A DNA stretch of 64,000 nucleotides from Acinetobacter sp. XH1741 (GCF_041021895.1 NZ_CP157428.1:1302001-1366000); one strand, 5' to 3'; positions 12,757 through 21,558 are shown, counted from the stretch's first letter. Notes: a model not told the origin generated them from the letters alone. Translations and numbers: made by a program.

Positions 12757-12758
12757 TC

Positions 12759-14255
12759 ATGAACTTCACAGTATCATTCGCTACGCTTATGCCTTTAGCA
12801 CCAGTGATGATTGTTGCTTTAACAACAGTCGTCGTTATGTTGTTAATCTCAATTAAGCGTAACCATAATTTAATCGCAACAACGTCTGTTGTTGGTTTAA
12901 ACCTTGCTGCACTTTATATCTTGTTAGAACTATTTGGCGGTAAATTTGTACCGGCAAATGTGATGGGCATGTTTATGGTTGATCCATTTACCATGTTCTA
13001 TCAGTTCATGATTTTAGTTGCATCTTTGGCGTGTTGTACTTTGTCTCATGCTTACATTGAGACTTATAAAGACAACCGTGAAGAATTATATCTTTTGTTA
13101 CTTGCTTCTGTAGCAGGTGCAATGTTGATGGTTGCAAGTTCTCACTATGCATCATTCTTCATTAGCCTTGAGTTAATGTCGATTCCTATATATGGCTTAC
13201 TTGCTTATACATATCAACGTAGTCAGTCGCTCGAAGCTGGTATTAAATACCTTGTACTTTCGGCAACTGCTTCTGCAATGTTGTTGATGGGTATGGCATA
13301 CATCTATGCTTATACAGGTTCACTTTCATTCTATGATTCTGTTCAAGCTTTATTTGGAGCAATCAGACAGCCAATGGTGTTATTAGGTTTAGCACTCATT
13401 ATTTTTGCTGTTGCATTCAAATTGTCGCTTGCACCGTTCCATAAGTGGACACCAGATGTATATGCAGGTGCTCCAGCTCCAATGGCAACTTTCTTAGCGA
13501 CTGCTGCTAAAGTTGCGACGGTTGGTTTGTTTGTTCGTTATTTGCTTGCTTCTGGCGCAATTATGGTGAACTCGTTAGTGACTGTTTTGACAATCATTGC
13601 TGTATTGTCAATTTTAGTCGGTAACTTGCTTGCTGTTCGTCAAGTGAACTTAAAACGTATTTTGGGTTATTCATCTATTGCTCACTTTGGTTATTTGTTA
13701 ATTGCTTTAATTAGCATGACATATGCAAGCTTGGGCAGCGTAACTGTGTATGTGGTGACTTATGTATTAACGACAATCGGTGCCTTTGGTGCGGTAGCGT
13801 TAATGTCTAGTCCATATAACAATGTAGATGAAGCTCAAAGTCTTGCAGACTACCGTGGTTTGTTCTGGCGTCGTCCAGTACTTACAGCAACATTAACAGT
13901 CATGATGTTATCTTTGGCTGGTATTCCATTAACAGCAGGCTTCATTGGTAAGTTCCTTGTTGTTATGGCTGCTGTAACGACTCAACACTGGTTCTTGGCT
14001 GCAGTAATTATTGTAGGTAGTGGTATCGGTTTGTACTATTACTTACGTGTGATGGTTGTGATGTACATGACTCCACCTGAAACTCCTCGTATCGATGCTG
14101 ATGCTCATTGGGGACAAAAAGTGGGTGGTTTAATGGTATTAGCTGCTGCTGCATTAGTAATCATTTTGGGTGTATATCCTGATCCAATGATTAACTTGGC
14201 ATTAAAAGCAGAAATTTTATCTCCATTACATTTCATGCTTTCACAGCAACAATAA
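12759..14255 (+). CDS. nuoN: NADH-quinone oxidoreductase subunit N
   Basis: NuoN (498 aa) is the third antiporter-like subunit and the last gene of the operon. The motif PDVYAGAPAPMATFLATAAK (about residues 230-249) is diagnostic. A strong intrinsic terminator starts 11 bases after its stop codon, so the nuo transcript should end here. Confidence 0.97.
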   Translation: MNFTVSFATLMPLAPVMIVALTTVVVMLLISIKRNHNLIATTSVVGLNLAALYILLELFGGKFVPANVMGMFMVDPFTMFYQFMILVASLACCTLSHAYIETYKDNREELYLLLLASVAGAMLMVASSHYASFFISLELMSIPIYGLLAYTYQRSQSLEAGIKYLVLSATASAMLLMGMAYIYAYTGSLSFYDSVQALFGAIRQPMVLLGLALIIFAVAFKLSLAPFHKWTPDVYAGAPAPMATFLATAAKVATVGLFVRYLLASGAIMVNSLVTVLTIIAVLSILVGNLLAVRQVNLKRILGYSSIAHFGYLLIALISMTYASLGSVTVYVVTYVLTTIGAFGAVALMSSPYNNVDEAQSLADYRGLFWRRPVLTATLTVMMLSLAGIPLTAGFIGKFLVVMAAVTTQHWFLAAVIIVGSGIGLYYYLRVMVVMYMTPPETPRIDADAHWGQKVGGLMVLAAAALVIILGVYPDPMINLALKAEILSPLHFMLSQQQ

Positions 14256-14266
14256 TTCTTGTGTAC

Positions 14267-14298
14267 AAAAAAGCCTCCAAATATGGAGGCTTTTTTTT
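14267..14298 (+). terminator. Terminator of the nuo operon
   Basis: A perfect 12-bp stem (AAAAAAGCCTCC paired with GGAGGCTTTTTT) with a 6-base loop is followed by more T residues. It closes the nuo operon just behind nuoN. Confidence 0.93.
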
Positions 14299-14318
14299 AT
14301 TGATAGTTAAAAAAAGAT

Positions 14319-14324
14319 TATAAT
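14319..14324 (+). promoter_or_regulatory. Possible -10 box for upp
   Basis: TATAAT lies 32 bases before the upp start in the short gap after the nuo terminator, so upp should have its own promoter here. No convincing -35 box stands at 16-18 bases; a TTGATA at 14300-14305 is too close (13 bases). Confidence 0.4.
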
Positions 14325-14355
14325 AAATACGTTTTTATATTTTTAGGTAACATCT

Positions 14356-14991
14356 GTGGCCATTCAAGAAATTCGTCACCCACTTATTCGTCATAAATTA
14401 GGTTTATTACGTCGTGCTGACATTAGTACTAAGAATTTCCGTGAGCTTGCTCAAGAAGTGACTATGTTATTGACATATGAAGCGACCAAAGACCTACCAG
14501 TTGTGGATTGTGAGATTGATGGTTGGGCTGGTAATGTTACTACGCAGCGTATTGCTGGTAAAAAAATAACGATTGTGCCGATTTTACGTGCTGGTATCGG
14601 TATGCTTGATGGTGTGCTTAACCTGATTCCAAGTGCAAAAGTAAGTGTGTTGGGCCTTGAGCGTGATGAAGCAACCCTAGAAGTTCGTACTTACTATAAA
14701 AAGTTAGTACCAGATGTCGCTAATCGTATTGCAATGATCATCGACCCAATGTTAGCAACCGGTAACTCTTTGGTTGCTGCAATCAATGTGCTAAAAGCAA
14801 GTGGATGTAAAGATATTCGTGTTATGGTACTAGTTGCGGCTCCTGAAGGAATTGCAAAAGTAGAAGCAGCACATCCAGATATTCAGCTTTATACAGCGTC
14901 TATCGATGATGGCTTAAATGAGCAAGGTTATATTGTTCCTGGTTTAGGCGATGCTGGCGACAAGATTTTTGGTAGTGTTCAAAAAGATTAA
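14356..14991 (+). CDS. upp: Uracil phosphoribosyltransferase
   Basis: Upp (211 aa) makes UMP from uracil and PRPP in the pyrimidine salvage pathway. The PRPP-binding loop is [11 protein letters not shown] at about residues 128-138, and the uracil-binding C-terminal signature contains [11 protein letters not shown]. The start is GTG at 14356, seven bases after AGGT (14345-14348); no better ATG exists for the conserved N-terminus AIQEIRHPL. The gene lies between two terminators and is therefore a single-gene unit. Confidence 0.97.
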   Translation: MAIQEIRHPLIRHKLGLLRRADISTKNFRELAQEVTMLLTYEATKDLPVVDCEIDGWAGNVTTQRIAGKKITIVPILRAGIGMLDGVLNLIPSAKVSVLGLERDEATLEVRTYYKKLVPDVANRIAMIIDPMLATGNSLVAAINVLKASGCKDIRVMVLVAAPEGIAKVEAAHPDIQLYTASIDDGLNEQGYIVPGLGDAGDKIFGSVQKD

Positions 14992-15007
14992 TTTTTGAAA
15001 TAGTAAT

Positions 15008-15066
15008 AAAAAGAGACTTCATTAAACCGTATAATTTTAAAGACGGAATTGTGAGTCTCTTTTTTA
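15008..15066 (+). terminator. Terminator of upp
   Basis: AAAAAGAGACT and AGTCTCTTTTTT can pair across a loop of about 36 bases, and the second arm runs into a T tract. The long loop has little obvious inner structure. The position just after upp supports its role. Confidence 0.7.
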
Positions 15067-15106
15067 TTTACCGCAACGATTGCATTGGAAGAATAGGGGA
15101 AAGATC

Positions 15107-15400
15107 ATGAAGCAAGAGTTTTATATTGGACGAGTAAAACAATACAACGCCGATAAAGGGTTTGGTTTTATTTCGACGACTGAAGGAGATATTTTCTTTC
15201 ATATTTCTGATTTCCCTGCTGAAGAGGGTGAACCGAAAAAAAATGAAAAAGTAAGATTTCTGGCTGCAGATAATCAGGGTAAATTTAAAGCGATCAAAAT
15301 TGAGCGTGTTGATCCAAACCCAGCAAAAACCAAAAAGAATAAAATTGCGGATCACAATAAAGCGATCACAAGTGAGTTATTGTCGAATTTCCGACGTTAA
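15107..15400 (+). CDS. Cold-shock-domain protein
   Basis: This 97-residue protein has one cold-shock domain at residues 1-67 with both nucleic-acid-binding motifs, KGFGFIS (RNP1) and DIFFHIS (RNP2). These small beta-barrel proteins bind single-stranded RNA or DNA and act as RNA chaperones. It is about 30 residues longer than a classical CspA because of a lysine-rich tail (TKKNKIADHNK). The ATG at 15107 was chosen over an upstream ATG at 15080 because a GGGGA ribosome binding site lies at 15096-15100 and because the domain begins right after it. Confidence 0.9.
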   Translation: MKQEFYIGRVKQYNADKGFGFISTTEGDIFFHISDFPAEEGEPKKNEKVRFLAADNQGKFKAIKIERVDPNPAKTKKNKIADHNKAITSELLSNFRR

Positions 15401-15406
15401 GTTAAT

Positions 15407-15439
15407 GATGAAGATCAGGCTCTAAGCCTGATCTTCATC
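15407..15439. terminator. Hairpin between convergent csp-like and lysR genes
   Basis: A perfect 14-bp stem (GATGAAGATCAGGC with its complement) and a 5-base loop sit between the two convergent genes and include the last codons of the lysR gene. There is no clean T tract on either side, so its strength as an intrinsic terminator is uncertain. Confidence 0.6.
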
Positions 15440-16309
15440 ACAGAATTTTAAAAATGCTTTAAGCCCTGGACCTTGATATTTTTGGCGATGCACTAGCATA
15501 TAAAGGGGACGAGTCAGTTGCCAAAATGGCGTATCTAAAATAACAAGCTGACCTTTTTCACTTAAAGGTTCAATTGCTAATTTCGAAATACAAGACATTC
15601 CTAAACCGCCAGCCACTATTTTTAAGATTGCTTCATTGTGACCAAGCGTTAAGCGAATGTTGGCATCAGGTAGATCTTGTAATATTGCATTATCGAAGAC
15701 TTCACGAGTACCTGAACCTTCTTCGCGTAAGATCCATTCCACATCATGAAAATCTTGAGGAGTGAGTGGGCGATTTAAACGTGTTAAAGGATGATCAGGA
15801 GAGCAGCATACAGCTAACTCATCATCGCGCCAATGAATACATTGGAGTTGAGGTAAGTGACAAGACCCTTCGATTAAAGCTAAATCTAGTTGGAACTGAT
15901 TTACGGCTTCAATCATTTGGCGTGTGTTACCCACTTGAAGTTGTAAATGTGCTTTTGGATGACGCTGTAAAAAGTTTGCCATTAAATCAGGCATTAAATA
16001 GTCACTGATGGTTAAAGTGGCCCCAATACGTAAATCAATACTCTGTAGCTCACCTTTGGCAGCTTGCTCAAAAGCTTCACAGCGACCTAAAATTTCTAAT
16101 GCTTGAGGCAGTAAAAAACGTCCAAGATCATTAAGCTGTAGACGCTTACCTAAACGATCAAATAAAGGCGCCCCTAAGCCGTCTTCTAAATCGGCTAAAG
16201 CCATACTTGCTGCACTTTGCGTCAGTCTGACTGCATCACTGGCTTTAGTAACGGTTCCTTCTTGGGCGACTGCTACAAAAACAGCCAACTGGCGTAATGT
16301 CATCCGCAT
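15422..16309 (-). CDS. LysR-family transcriptional regulator, FinR-like
   Basis: This 295-residue protein has a LysR helix-turn-helix at residues 1-62 (LRQLAVFVAVAQEGTVTKAS) followed by a periplasmic-binding-like effector domain from about 90 on. It is transcribed divergently from fpr with 86 bases between the starts. That arrangement matches finR/fprA of Pseudomonas, where the LysR protein activates the ferredoxin-NADP reductase under oxidative or sulfur stress. Assignment as FinR rests on the neighbourhood and general similarity; a general CysB/YeiE-type regulator is the alternative. Confidence 0.85.
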   Translation of the reverse strand: MRMTLRQLAVFVAVAQEGTVTKASDAVRLTQSAASMALADLEDGLGAPLFDRLGKRLQLNDLGRFLLPQALEILGRCEAFEQAAKGELQSIDLRIGATLTISDYLMPDLMANFLQRHPKAHLQLQVGNTRQMIEAVNQFQLDLALIEGSCHLPQLQCIHWRDDELAVCCSPDHPLTRLNRPLTPQDFHDVEWILREEGSGTREVFDNAILQDLPDANIRLTLGHNEAILKIVAGGLGMSCISKLAIEPLSEKGQLVILDTPFWQLTRPLYMLVHRQKYQGPGLKAFLKFCDEDQA

Positions 16310-16353
16310 GTTTAAAAAGCCTTAACGTTTAAAAGTATTCATTATTTCGACTG

Positions 16354-16367
16354 TCATGCTAACATGA
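16354..16367. promoter_or_regulatory. Palindrome in the lysR/fpr divergent promoter
   Basis: TCATG-CTAA-CATGA is a perfect inverted repeat 28 bases upstream of the fpr start, in the shared promoter region. It may be part of a binding site for the LysR protein, but LysR sites usually have a T-N11-A core, so this is tentative. Confidence 0.3.
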
Positions 16368-16395
16368 GCGCACTATTTCATGCCACGTTGAAAGT

Positions 16396-17157
16396 ATGTC
16401 AATTGAAAAATTTAGCGTAGAAAAAGTTTTATCAGTTCATCGTTGGACCCCAACACTTTTCAGCTTTACCATGACTCGTCCTCCACACTTTAAATTTACC
16501 GCAGGTCAGTTTGCGCGTATTGGTTTAAAAGTGGGTGATGAACTGGTTGTCCGTGCTTATTCGGTTGTATCTTCTCCGTTTGATGAAACGCTAGAATTTT
16601 TCTCAATTGTTGTGCCCGACGGCGCTTTTACTTCGAATTTACAGCATTTGAAAATTGGTGATGAGCTTTATCTGGAAAAAATTCCATATGGATATCTCAC
16701 CTTGGCACGTTATCAGCAACCTTTACCGCATGATTTATGGCTCTTGGCAACAGGTACAGGTTTAGCACCATTTTTGTCGATGCTACAAGACTTTGAGACT
16801 TGGTCTAATTATCAAAAGATTAATTTGGTCTACAGTGTTCGTACAGCAGATGAATTAGCTTATGTCGATCGTATTCAAGAGATCGCTGAAACTTTTGGGG
16901 AAGGGCATACGGGATTTAAATTTATTCCAGTGATTACCCGAGACTCATCTGCGCCATTGCATGAACGTTTACCTGTTTTAATTGCAAATGGTGAACTAGA
17001 AAAAGCAGCAGGTTTAGAACTTAAGCCAACAACCAGTCACGTCATGTTATGTGGAAACCCACAAATGGTTGATGATACCAAAGAGGCTTTAAAACGCCGT
17101 GGGTTGACAATGAATCGTCGTGGTGAAGGAAATATTGCGGTAGAAAATTATTGGTAA
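16396..17157 (+). CDS. fpr: Ferredoxin--NADP reductase
   Basis: Fpr (253 aa) is a FAD enzyme that exchanges electrons between NADPH and ferredoxin or flavodoxin; it serves iron-sulfur cluster and redox homeostasis. The FAD-binding motif RAYSVVS lies at residues 53-59 and the NADP-binding motif ATGTGLAPFLSML at about 119-131. The protein ends in VENYW, the aromatic end typical of bacterial subclass I enzymes. The divergent LysR gene probably controls it. Confidence 0.95.
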   Translation: MSIEKFSVEKVLSVHRWTPTLFSFTMTRPPHFKFTAGQFARIGLKVGDELVVRAYSVVSSPFDETLEFFSIVVPDGAFTSNLQHLKIGDELYLEKIPYGYLTLARYQQPLPHDLWLLATGTGLAPFLSMLQDFETWSNYQKINLVYSVRTADELAYVDRIQEIAETFGEGHTGFKFIPVITRDSSAPLHERLPVLIANGELEKAAGLELKPTTSHVMLCGNPQMVDDTKEALKRRGLTMNRRGEGNIAVENYW

Positions 17158-17177
17158 TAACTCAAAAATAAAATTTT

Positions 17178-17213
17178 TATGGATATGTTTATTAATGGAC
17201 AAACATATCCATA
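17178..17213. terminator. Bidirectional hairpin after fpr
   Basis: A perfect 13-bp stem, TATGGATATGTTT and its complement, with a 10-base loop lies between the convergent genes fpr and the 17192 gene. It covers the last codons of the latter. Flanking T/A tracts are moderate on both sides. Confidence 0.65.
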
Positions 17214-17614
17214 AATTCACGAATCTCTGAAATTGCACTGTCTACATCAGTTGAAAGCCAAGTGGGCTCAAAAAGACCTGCATAATGTTCAAGACGATCT
17301 TGTGGAACGACTAAGCGAACAGGGCAATCTTCTTCAAGTAAACGCCACGGTAAAATCGGAACTTCATTGTCCAAGAAAATATTGATATTACGAATATCAA
17401 CAATCATGGCATTAATGCAGTCAGGAAATGGCATCACTGAAAATTCTTCAGTACGACGACGAAAATACTCGAGATCACCCCATTTAAGTTCATAGCTCGG
17501 TTTATTAAATTCAATAATACCAATGAGATGCTCGTCTCTCGTCTGATGTAAGTAACATTGATGCGTGACGTCAGTGTCGAGATCAAGTGTTACGTTTTGC
17601 TGACGATACATCAT
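17192..17614 (-). CDS. Unrecognised conserved-looking protein, 140 aa
   Basis: I do not recognise this protein. It is soluble and acidic, without signal peptide or membrane segment. Alternating beta and helix segments (VTLDLDTD, LIGIIEFNKP, NAMIVDIRNINIF, CPVRLVVPQDRL, VDSAISEIREFMDMF) suggest a small alpha/beta domain. The general pattern, with a short loop after a central strand and a final amphipathic helix, is reminiscent of STAS or SpoIIAA-like proteins, but I see no diagnostic motif. It is a lone gene convergent with fpr. The start is the first of two ATGs; no strong ribosome binding site is visible. Confidence 0.75.
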   Translation of the reverse strand: MMYRQQNVTLDLDTDVTHQCYLHQTRDEHLIGIIEFNKPSYELKWGDLEYFRRRTEEFSVMPFPDCINAMIVDIRNINIFLDNEVPILPWRLLEEDCPVRLVVPQDRLEHYAGLFEPTWLSTDVDSAISEIREFMDMFVH

Positions 17615-17902
17615 AAAATTGATTAGCTTTAAAACAAGGGGGCTTATTATAGCCTATTTTATAAAAAGTAAGCGCTAAAACATATTGTATTACAAATCGA
17701 ACTTCGATGAATATTTTGAATAAGCAGATATTATTTTTTTAATAGTCAAAATTAATTTGGCTAAATTTTATACTAATTTAATTATTTTAAAAGTAGAGTT
17801 TTGCAAACATAGTCACCTACGCATAATGCTTTTTCACACAATGCAACAAATCAAATTGTTATGATGAATATAAAGTTAATGATAATAGAAGAGGGGAAGA
17901 AG

Positions 17903-18130
17903 ATGCATGATTTTTCAAAACCACCTCATGTGACGAGTCCTGAAGAGACTGCAAAAAAAAGAAGATTGCCAGTTTATATTTTAATTATTGTAGGGCTTTT
18001 TCTTCTTGCGCTTATTGTTTATATGGTTTCTGAACATAACCAATCACCAAAACAAGAAGCAGCTTTTCAACATGAGACTGCACCACATGTAATAATGGGT
18101 ACTTCTGATTTGAAAACTTACAAAGGATAG
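17903..18130 (+). CDS. Small single-span membrane protein, 75 aa
   Basis: A short cytoplasmic N-terminus (HDFSKPPHVTSPEETAKKRR) precedes one hydrophobic segment (LPVYILIIVGLFLLALIVYMV, about residues 22-42) and a hydrophilic tail. The positive-inside rule places the tail in the periplasm. The ATG at 17903 has an excellent ribosome binding site (GAGGGGAAG, 17891-17899), so I reject the longer frame starting at 17861. A good terminator follows. Function unknown; the gene is alone. Confidence 0.7.
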   Translation: MHDFSKPPHVTSPEETAKKRRLPVYILIIVGLFLLALIVYMVSEHNQSPKQEAAFQHETAPHVIMGTSDLKTYKG

Positions 18131-18155
18131 TAAGCCGAACAGTATATCTCGATAG

Positions 18156-18187
18156 AAAGCCTTTAGGATGTGACCTGAAGGCTTTTT
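18156..18187 (+). terminator. Terminator after the 75-aa membrane protein
   Basis: AAAGCCTTTAGG pairs with CCTGAAGGCTTT across a 6-base loop with one mismatch and is followed by a T tract. Confidence 0.88.
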
Positions 18188-18357
18188 TTGCAATCTTTTG
18201 CAATATTTTGTTGTATTTATGCAGAAGAATGTTGATTGAAAAATATTCAAAACATAAGGTGATACAGACCACATTTATTATCATTTTTTACAACGAACAG
18301 GTGTTTTTCATTTATTGATAACACTGAAAAGAACATAACAATTGAGGACATAACAAT

Positions 18358-20052
18358 ATGAATGAATTTTTAAATGGCCCTCACGGCGCTCAGTTTGATG
18401 CGATGTATTACTGGGATCAGTTCCATCCTATTTTAGCTGCTATTGTCATCTTACTGGTTGGCTGGATAATCGCTTTATTGGTTGCGGCAGGTGTAAAAAA
18501 ACTTCTGCAAAAAGTAAATACAAATGCCAGATTATCTTCAGCTACAGGACGTGCTCCAAATATAGAAGGCCTTATCTCTAAGGTCGTATTTTGGTTTATT
18601 TTGATTCTTGCGGTTGTTGCTGCATTAAATGTGCTCAACATCAGTGGAGTCAGTGGTCCGTTCAGTAATATGGTAAATCAGGTACTCGTTTATATACCGA
18701 ATATTATTGCTGCCGTGGTCGTGGGTTTTATTGGTTGGATTGTTGCTCGACTGGTGCGGGCAGGAGTTACCAATGTTTTATCCAGAACTCAACTTGATGA
18801 CAAATTAAGTAATGAAGTGGGCGTAGGGGGAATTAGTCAGAATATAGGTGAAATTCTTTACTGGCTTGTACTATTACTTTTCCTTCCAATTGTTTTATCG
18901 ATATTAGGATTAACAGGCTTACTCATTCCAGTTCAAAATATGGTGAATGAGGCAATTGCTTTCTTACCTAATATTTTCATTGCTGGCGTTATCGTTTTTG
19001 TTGGTTATATCTTGGCAAAAATTGTACGCGGTATTGTTGAAGGTCTAATTAATAGCTTGGGTGTTCAAGCGCAAGCGGAAAAAATAGGTCTTTTCAAAAA
19101 TTCTAATGTAGGCAAATTCTTAGGTTCATTTGTTTTTGCCATTATTATCATTACTACATTGATCGTAGCATTTGAAGCATTAGGTATTCAGACTATTTCT
19201 CAGCCAGCAACAGCGATGCTGAATGAAATTTTACAGGCAATTCCAAACATTATTGCTGCTGGTTTAATTTTACTGGTTGCTTATATTGTTTCTCGTTTTG
19301 TTGGTCGCCTAGTTGCAGAGCTAATTGCAGGCACAGGTGTTGATGAAATCCCTGCAAAATTAGATGTACAACGCTTTTTAGGTCAAACGAAAGTTTCTAA
19401 TGCGGTTGGTTGTTTAATCGTATTCTTTACAATGTTGTTTGCCGTTTCTGAAGCTGCTGACCGTCTTGGTTTCGAACAAATCAGTGGTCTGATTGCAATG
19501 TTTATCCATTTCGGTGCAAACATTCTGTTAGGCGCTGTAATTTTGGTGATTGGTTTCTGGCTTGCCAATGTTGTGGCAAACGTAGTTCAACGTGGTGAAT
19601 ATAATAGTTCGCGTTGGTTAGGTAGTTTGGTTCGTGTCTTAATTATTGGTTTAGTACTTGCGCTTGGTTTAAGAGCGATGGGTATTGCCGATTCGATTGT
19701 GAACCTTGCATTTGGCTTAACTTTAGGTGCAGTTGCTGTCGCTTTTGCTCTTGCATTTGGTTTGGGTGGTCGTCAACCAGCGGAAAGACTTTTATCTGAT
19801 TTACTAGATAAAGCGAAAAAAGAAGCAAATCAACCAAATCCTTTATATCAGCCACCTTCTAGTACGACTGGTAGTACGACTGGTAGTACAGTTTCATCTA
19901 CTACTGCGTCAACAACGACCACATCTTCACCAACAACGACAACTTCACCAGTTCCATCTGATTCAAAACCAGCAGATTCTTCACAGGTAAACCCAGCACA
20001 ACCACCGGTAAATAAACCATTTGGTTCTACGGGCGAAAATGACGAAATTTAG
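18358..20052 (+). CDS. Mechanosensitive-channel-like membrane protein with repeated TM modules
   Basis: This 564-residue inner-membrane protein consists of repeated pairs of helices. The motif P-N-I-x-A recurs at residues 114, 214 and 306, with a related A-N-I at 387 and a degenerate first copy near residue 25; the period is 80-100 residues. This resembles the conserved TM-helix repeat found in proteins annotated as MscS-family channels. An alanine/glycine-rich segment (GAVAVAFALAFGLGG, about 454-468) recalls the pore helix of MscS, yet the protein then ends without the usual soluble beta domain. Instead it has a low-complexity S/T/P-rich tail of about 80 residues with the repeat TTGSTTGST. 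Channel activity is inferred, not shown. Confidence 0.8.
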   Translation: MNEFLNGPHGAQFDAMYYWDQFHPILAAIVILLVGWIIALLVAAGVKKLLQKVNTNARLSSATGRAPNIEGLISKVVFWFILILAVVAALNVLNISGVSGPFSNMVNQVLVYIPNIIAAVVVGFIGWIVARLVRAGVTNVLSRTQLDDKLSNEVGVGGISQNIGEILYWLVLLLFLPIVLSILGLTGLLIPVQNMVNEAIAFLPNIFIAGVIVFVGYILAKIVRGIVEGLINSLGVQAQAEKIGLFKNSNVGKFLGSFVFAIIIITTLIVAFEALGIQTISQPATAMLNEILQAIPNIIAAGLILLVAYIVSRFVGRLVAELIAGTGVDEIPAKLDVQRFLGQTKVSNAVGCLIVFFTMLFAVSEAADRLGFEQISGLIAMFIHFGANILLGAVILVIGFWLANVVANVVQRGEYNSSRWLGSLVRVLIIGLVLALGLRAMGIADSIVNLAFGLTLGAVAVAFALAFGLGGRQPAERLLSDLLDKAKKEANQPNPLYQPPSSTTGSTTGSTVSSTTASTTTTSSPTTTTSPVPSDSKPADSSQVNPAQPPVNKPFGSTGENDEI

Positions 20053-20111
20053 TAGGTGAAACTAATTTTCAGATAAAGCGTACAAAAAATCTTTGATTTT
20101 TGTGATAAGTT

Positions 20112-20134
20112 CGACCACTCTATATGAGTGGTCG
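20112..20134 (+). terminator. Hairpin after the channel-like gene
   Basis: A perfect 9-bp stem, CGACCACTC with its complement, and a 5-base loop TATAT, followed by the weak T-rich stretch TTCTGTCTTTG. It separates the channel-like gene from the small gene at 20180. Confidence 0.7.
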
Positions 20135-20179
20135 TTCTGTCTTTGACAGCTATAAAAACAAATAAGTGAGGAAAATACG

Positions 20180-20350
20180 ATGAAGAAACCTGGTCGTTTT
20201 TTAGCACCTGTTGTAATTGCTGGGATTACCGTAGGTTTTTTAGCTAGTGCTTATAAATTTGTATTTAACAAATCTAATTCATCAAAACAGGCAACATCGC
20301 ATCAGCGTGATTCTGAAAAATCGTCAAATGATGCAAAAGCTAAGAACTAG
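20180..20350 (+). CDS. Very small membrane-anchored protein, 56 aa
   Basis: This short frame was found by reading the gap. It starts at ATG 20180 behind GTGAGGAAAA (GAGG at 20168-20171) and encodes a basic N-terminus (MKKPGRFL), one hydrophobic helix (APVVIAGITVGFLASAYKFVF, about residues 9-29) and a hydrophilic, serine- and lysine-rich tail ending in DAKAKN. The ribosome binding site, the terminator just upstream and the protein-like composition support it as a real gene. It is reminiscent of the 75-aa protein at 17903. Function unknown. Confidence 0.6.
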   Translation: MKKPGRFLAPVVIAGITVGFLASAYKFVFNKSNSSKQATSHQRDSEKSSNDAKAKN

Positions 20351-20358
20351 CTCATCAT

Positions 20359-21558
20359 TTAAACATATTGCGCTGCTGCATAAGCGGAAGACCAAGCCCA
20401 TTGGAAGTTATAACCTCCTAAATGGCCAGTCACATCAAGTACTTCTCCAATAAAGTATAGTCCTTTCTGCTTTTTGCTCTCGAGTGTTTTAGATGAAACT
20501 TCGGTTGTATCAATTCCACCTAAAGTAACTTCGGCAGTACGATAACCTTCTGTACCTGATGGTTTTACTGCAAAACCGTGTAACTGCTCGGCAATATGTT
20601 CAAGCTGTGCATCACTGATATTGCCAATTGCTGTTTCACTATGCTCTGCCCAGATGAGTTGTTGTAGCTCTTGTACAATACTCTTGGCAGTAAATTCATT
20701 CAGAAGGGTACGCAATAAAACTTTAGGCTGTGCTTTCTTTTTGTCTTTTAAATAAGCTGCTAAATCTTGGCTTGGGAAGAAGTCGATTTTAAAACTCTCC
20801 CCAGTATTCCAATAGTTAGATAGTTGGAGGGAACTTGGTCCACTTAAACCGCGATGGGTAAATAATAATGCTTCAGTAAAGCTATTTTTTGAGTTGCTTA
20901 ACGTGACATCTAAAGCATTACCACTTAAGCGTGTGGTCACTTCTTTAATATGATCTGAAAAAGTAAATGGAACGAGACCTGCACGAGTTGGGAAAACTGT
21001 ATGTCCAAATTTTTGTGCGAGTTCATAGCCAAATCCAGAACCACCCAAAGTCGGAATAGATAAGCCACCCGTAGCAACGACTAATGACTCACAGCTAAAA
21101 CGGCCTTGGTTCGTGTGTACAGAAAAACCGCCTTGTTCTAATGGGTCGATCTGTCCAACTTCACAATGGGTTTGAATTTCAACATTGTTGGTTTTATTAC
21201 ACTCACTCACCAACATCTCTAAAATTTCTTTAGCACCGTTTAGCGTAAATAATTGCCCGTGTTTACGTTCTTCATAGGCAATTCCATAATCACATACCAG
21301 CCCAATAAAGTCCCAGTTGCTATAGCGTGATAGGGCAGAAATAACAAAGTGCGGATTATGGGAAATATAGTTATCAGGCTCTACATACAGATTGGTAAAG
21401 TTACACTTGCCACCACCTGACATTAAAATCTTTTTACCAATTTTATTGGCTTTTTCTAAAATTAAAACCGAGCGCCCTCGTTTAGCAGCATGTGCGGCCA
21501 ACATGAGTCCAGAAGCACCTGCACCTAAGACAATGACATCGACATGACTGTTAGACAT
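20359..21558 (-). CDS. HI0933/YhiN-family FAD-dependent oxidoreductase
   Basis: This 399-residue flavoprotein begins with the dinucleotide-binding motif VIVLGAGASGLMLAAHAAKRG (GxGxxG at residues 12-17) followed by KKILMSGGGKCNFTN, the signature of the HI0933/BaiN/YhiN family. A second FAD-contacting motif, VVATGGLSIPTLGGSGFGYE, lies at about 163-182. The C-terminal block ending GGYNFQWAWSSAYAAAQ completes the flavin site. Family members are widespread, and their physiological substrate is mostly unclear. It is a lone leftward gene convergent with the 56-aa gene. Confidence 0.9.
   Translation of the reverse strand: MSNSHVDVIVLGAGASGLMLAAHAAKRGRSVLILEKANKIGKKILMSGGGKCNFTNLYVEPDNYISHNPHFVISALSRYSNWDFIGLVCDYGIAYEERKHGQLFTLNGAKEILEMLVSECNKTNNVEIQTHCEVGQIDPLEQGGFSVHTNQGRFSCESLVVATGGLSIPTLGGSGFGYELAQKFGHTVFPTRAGLVPFTFSDHIKEVTTRLSGNALDVTLSNSKNSFTEALLFTHRGLSGPSSLQLSNYWNTGESFKIDFFPSQDLAAYLKDKKKAQPKVLLRTLLNEFTAKSIVQELQQLIWAEHSETAIGNISDAQLEHIAEQLHGFAVKPSGTEGYRTAEVTLGGIDTTEVSSKTLESKKQKGLYFIGEVLDVTGHLGGYNFQWAWSSAYAAAQYV

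Noticed and set aside
14300..14305. TTGATA as -35 box of upp
   Set aside because: The distance to the TATAAT box is only 13 bases, too short for a sigma-70 promoter.
19858..19980. Short AGTACGACTGGT-type repeats as a CRISPR or regulatory repeat
   Set aside because: They are in frame and encode the S/T/G-rich tail of the channel-like protein, with no spacer pattern.
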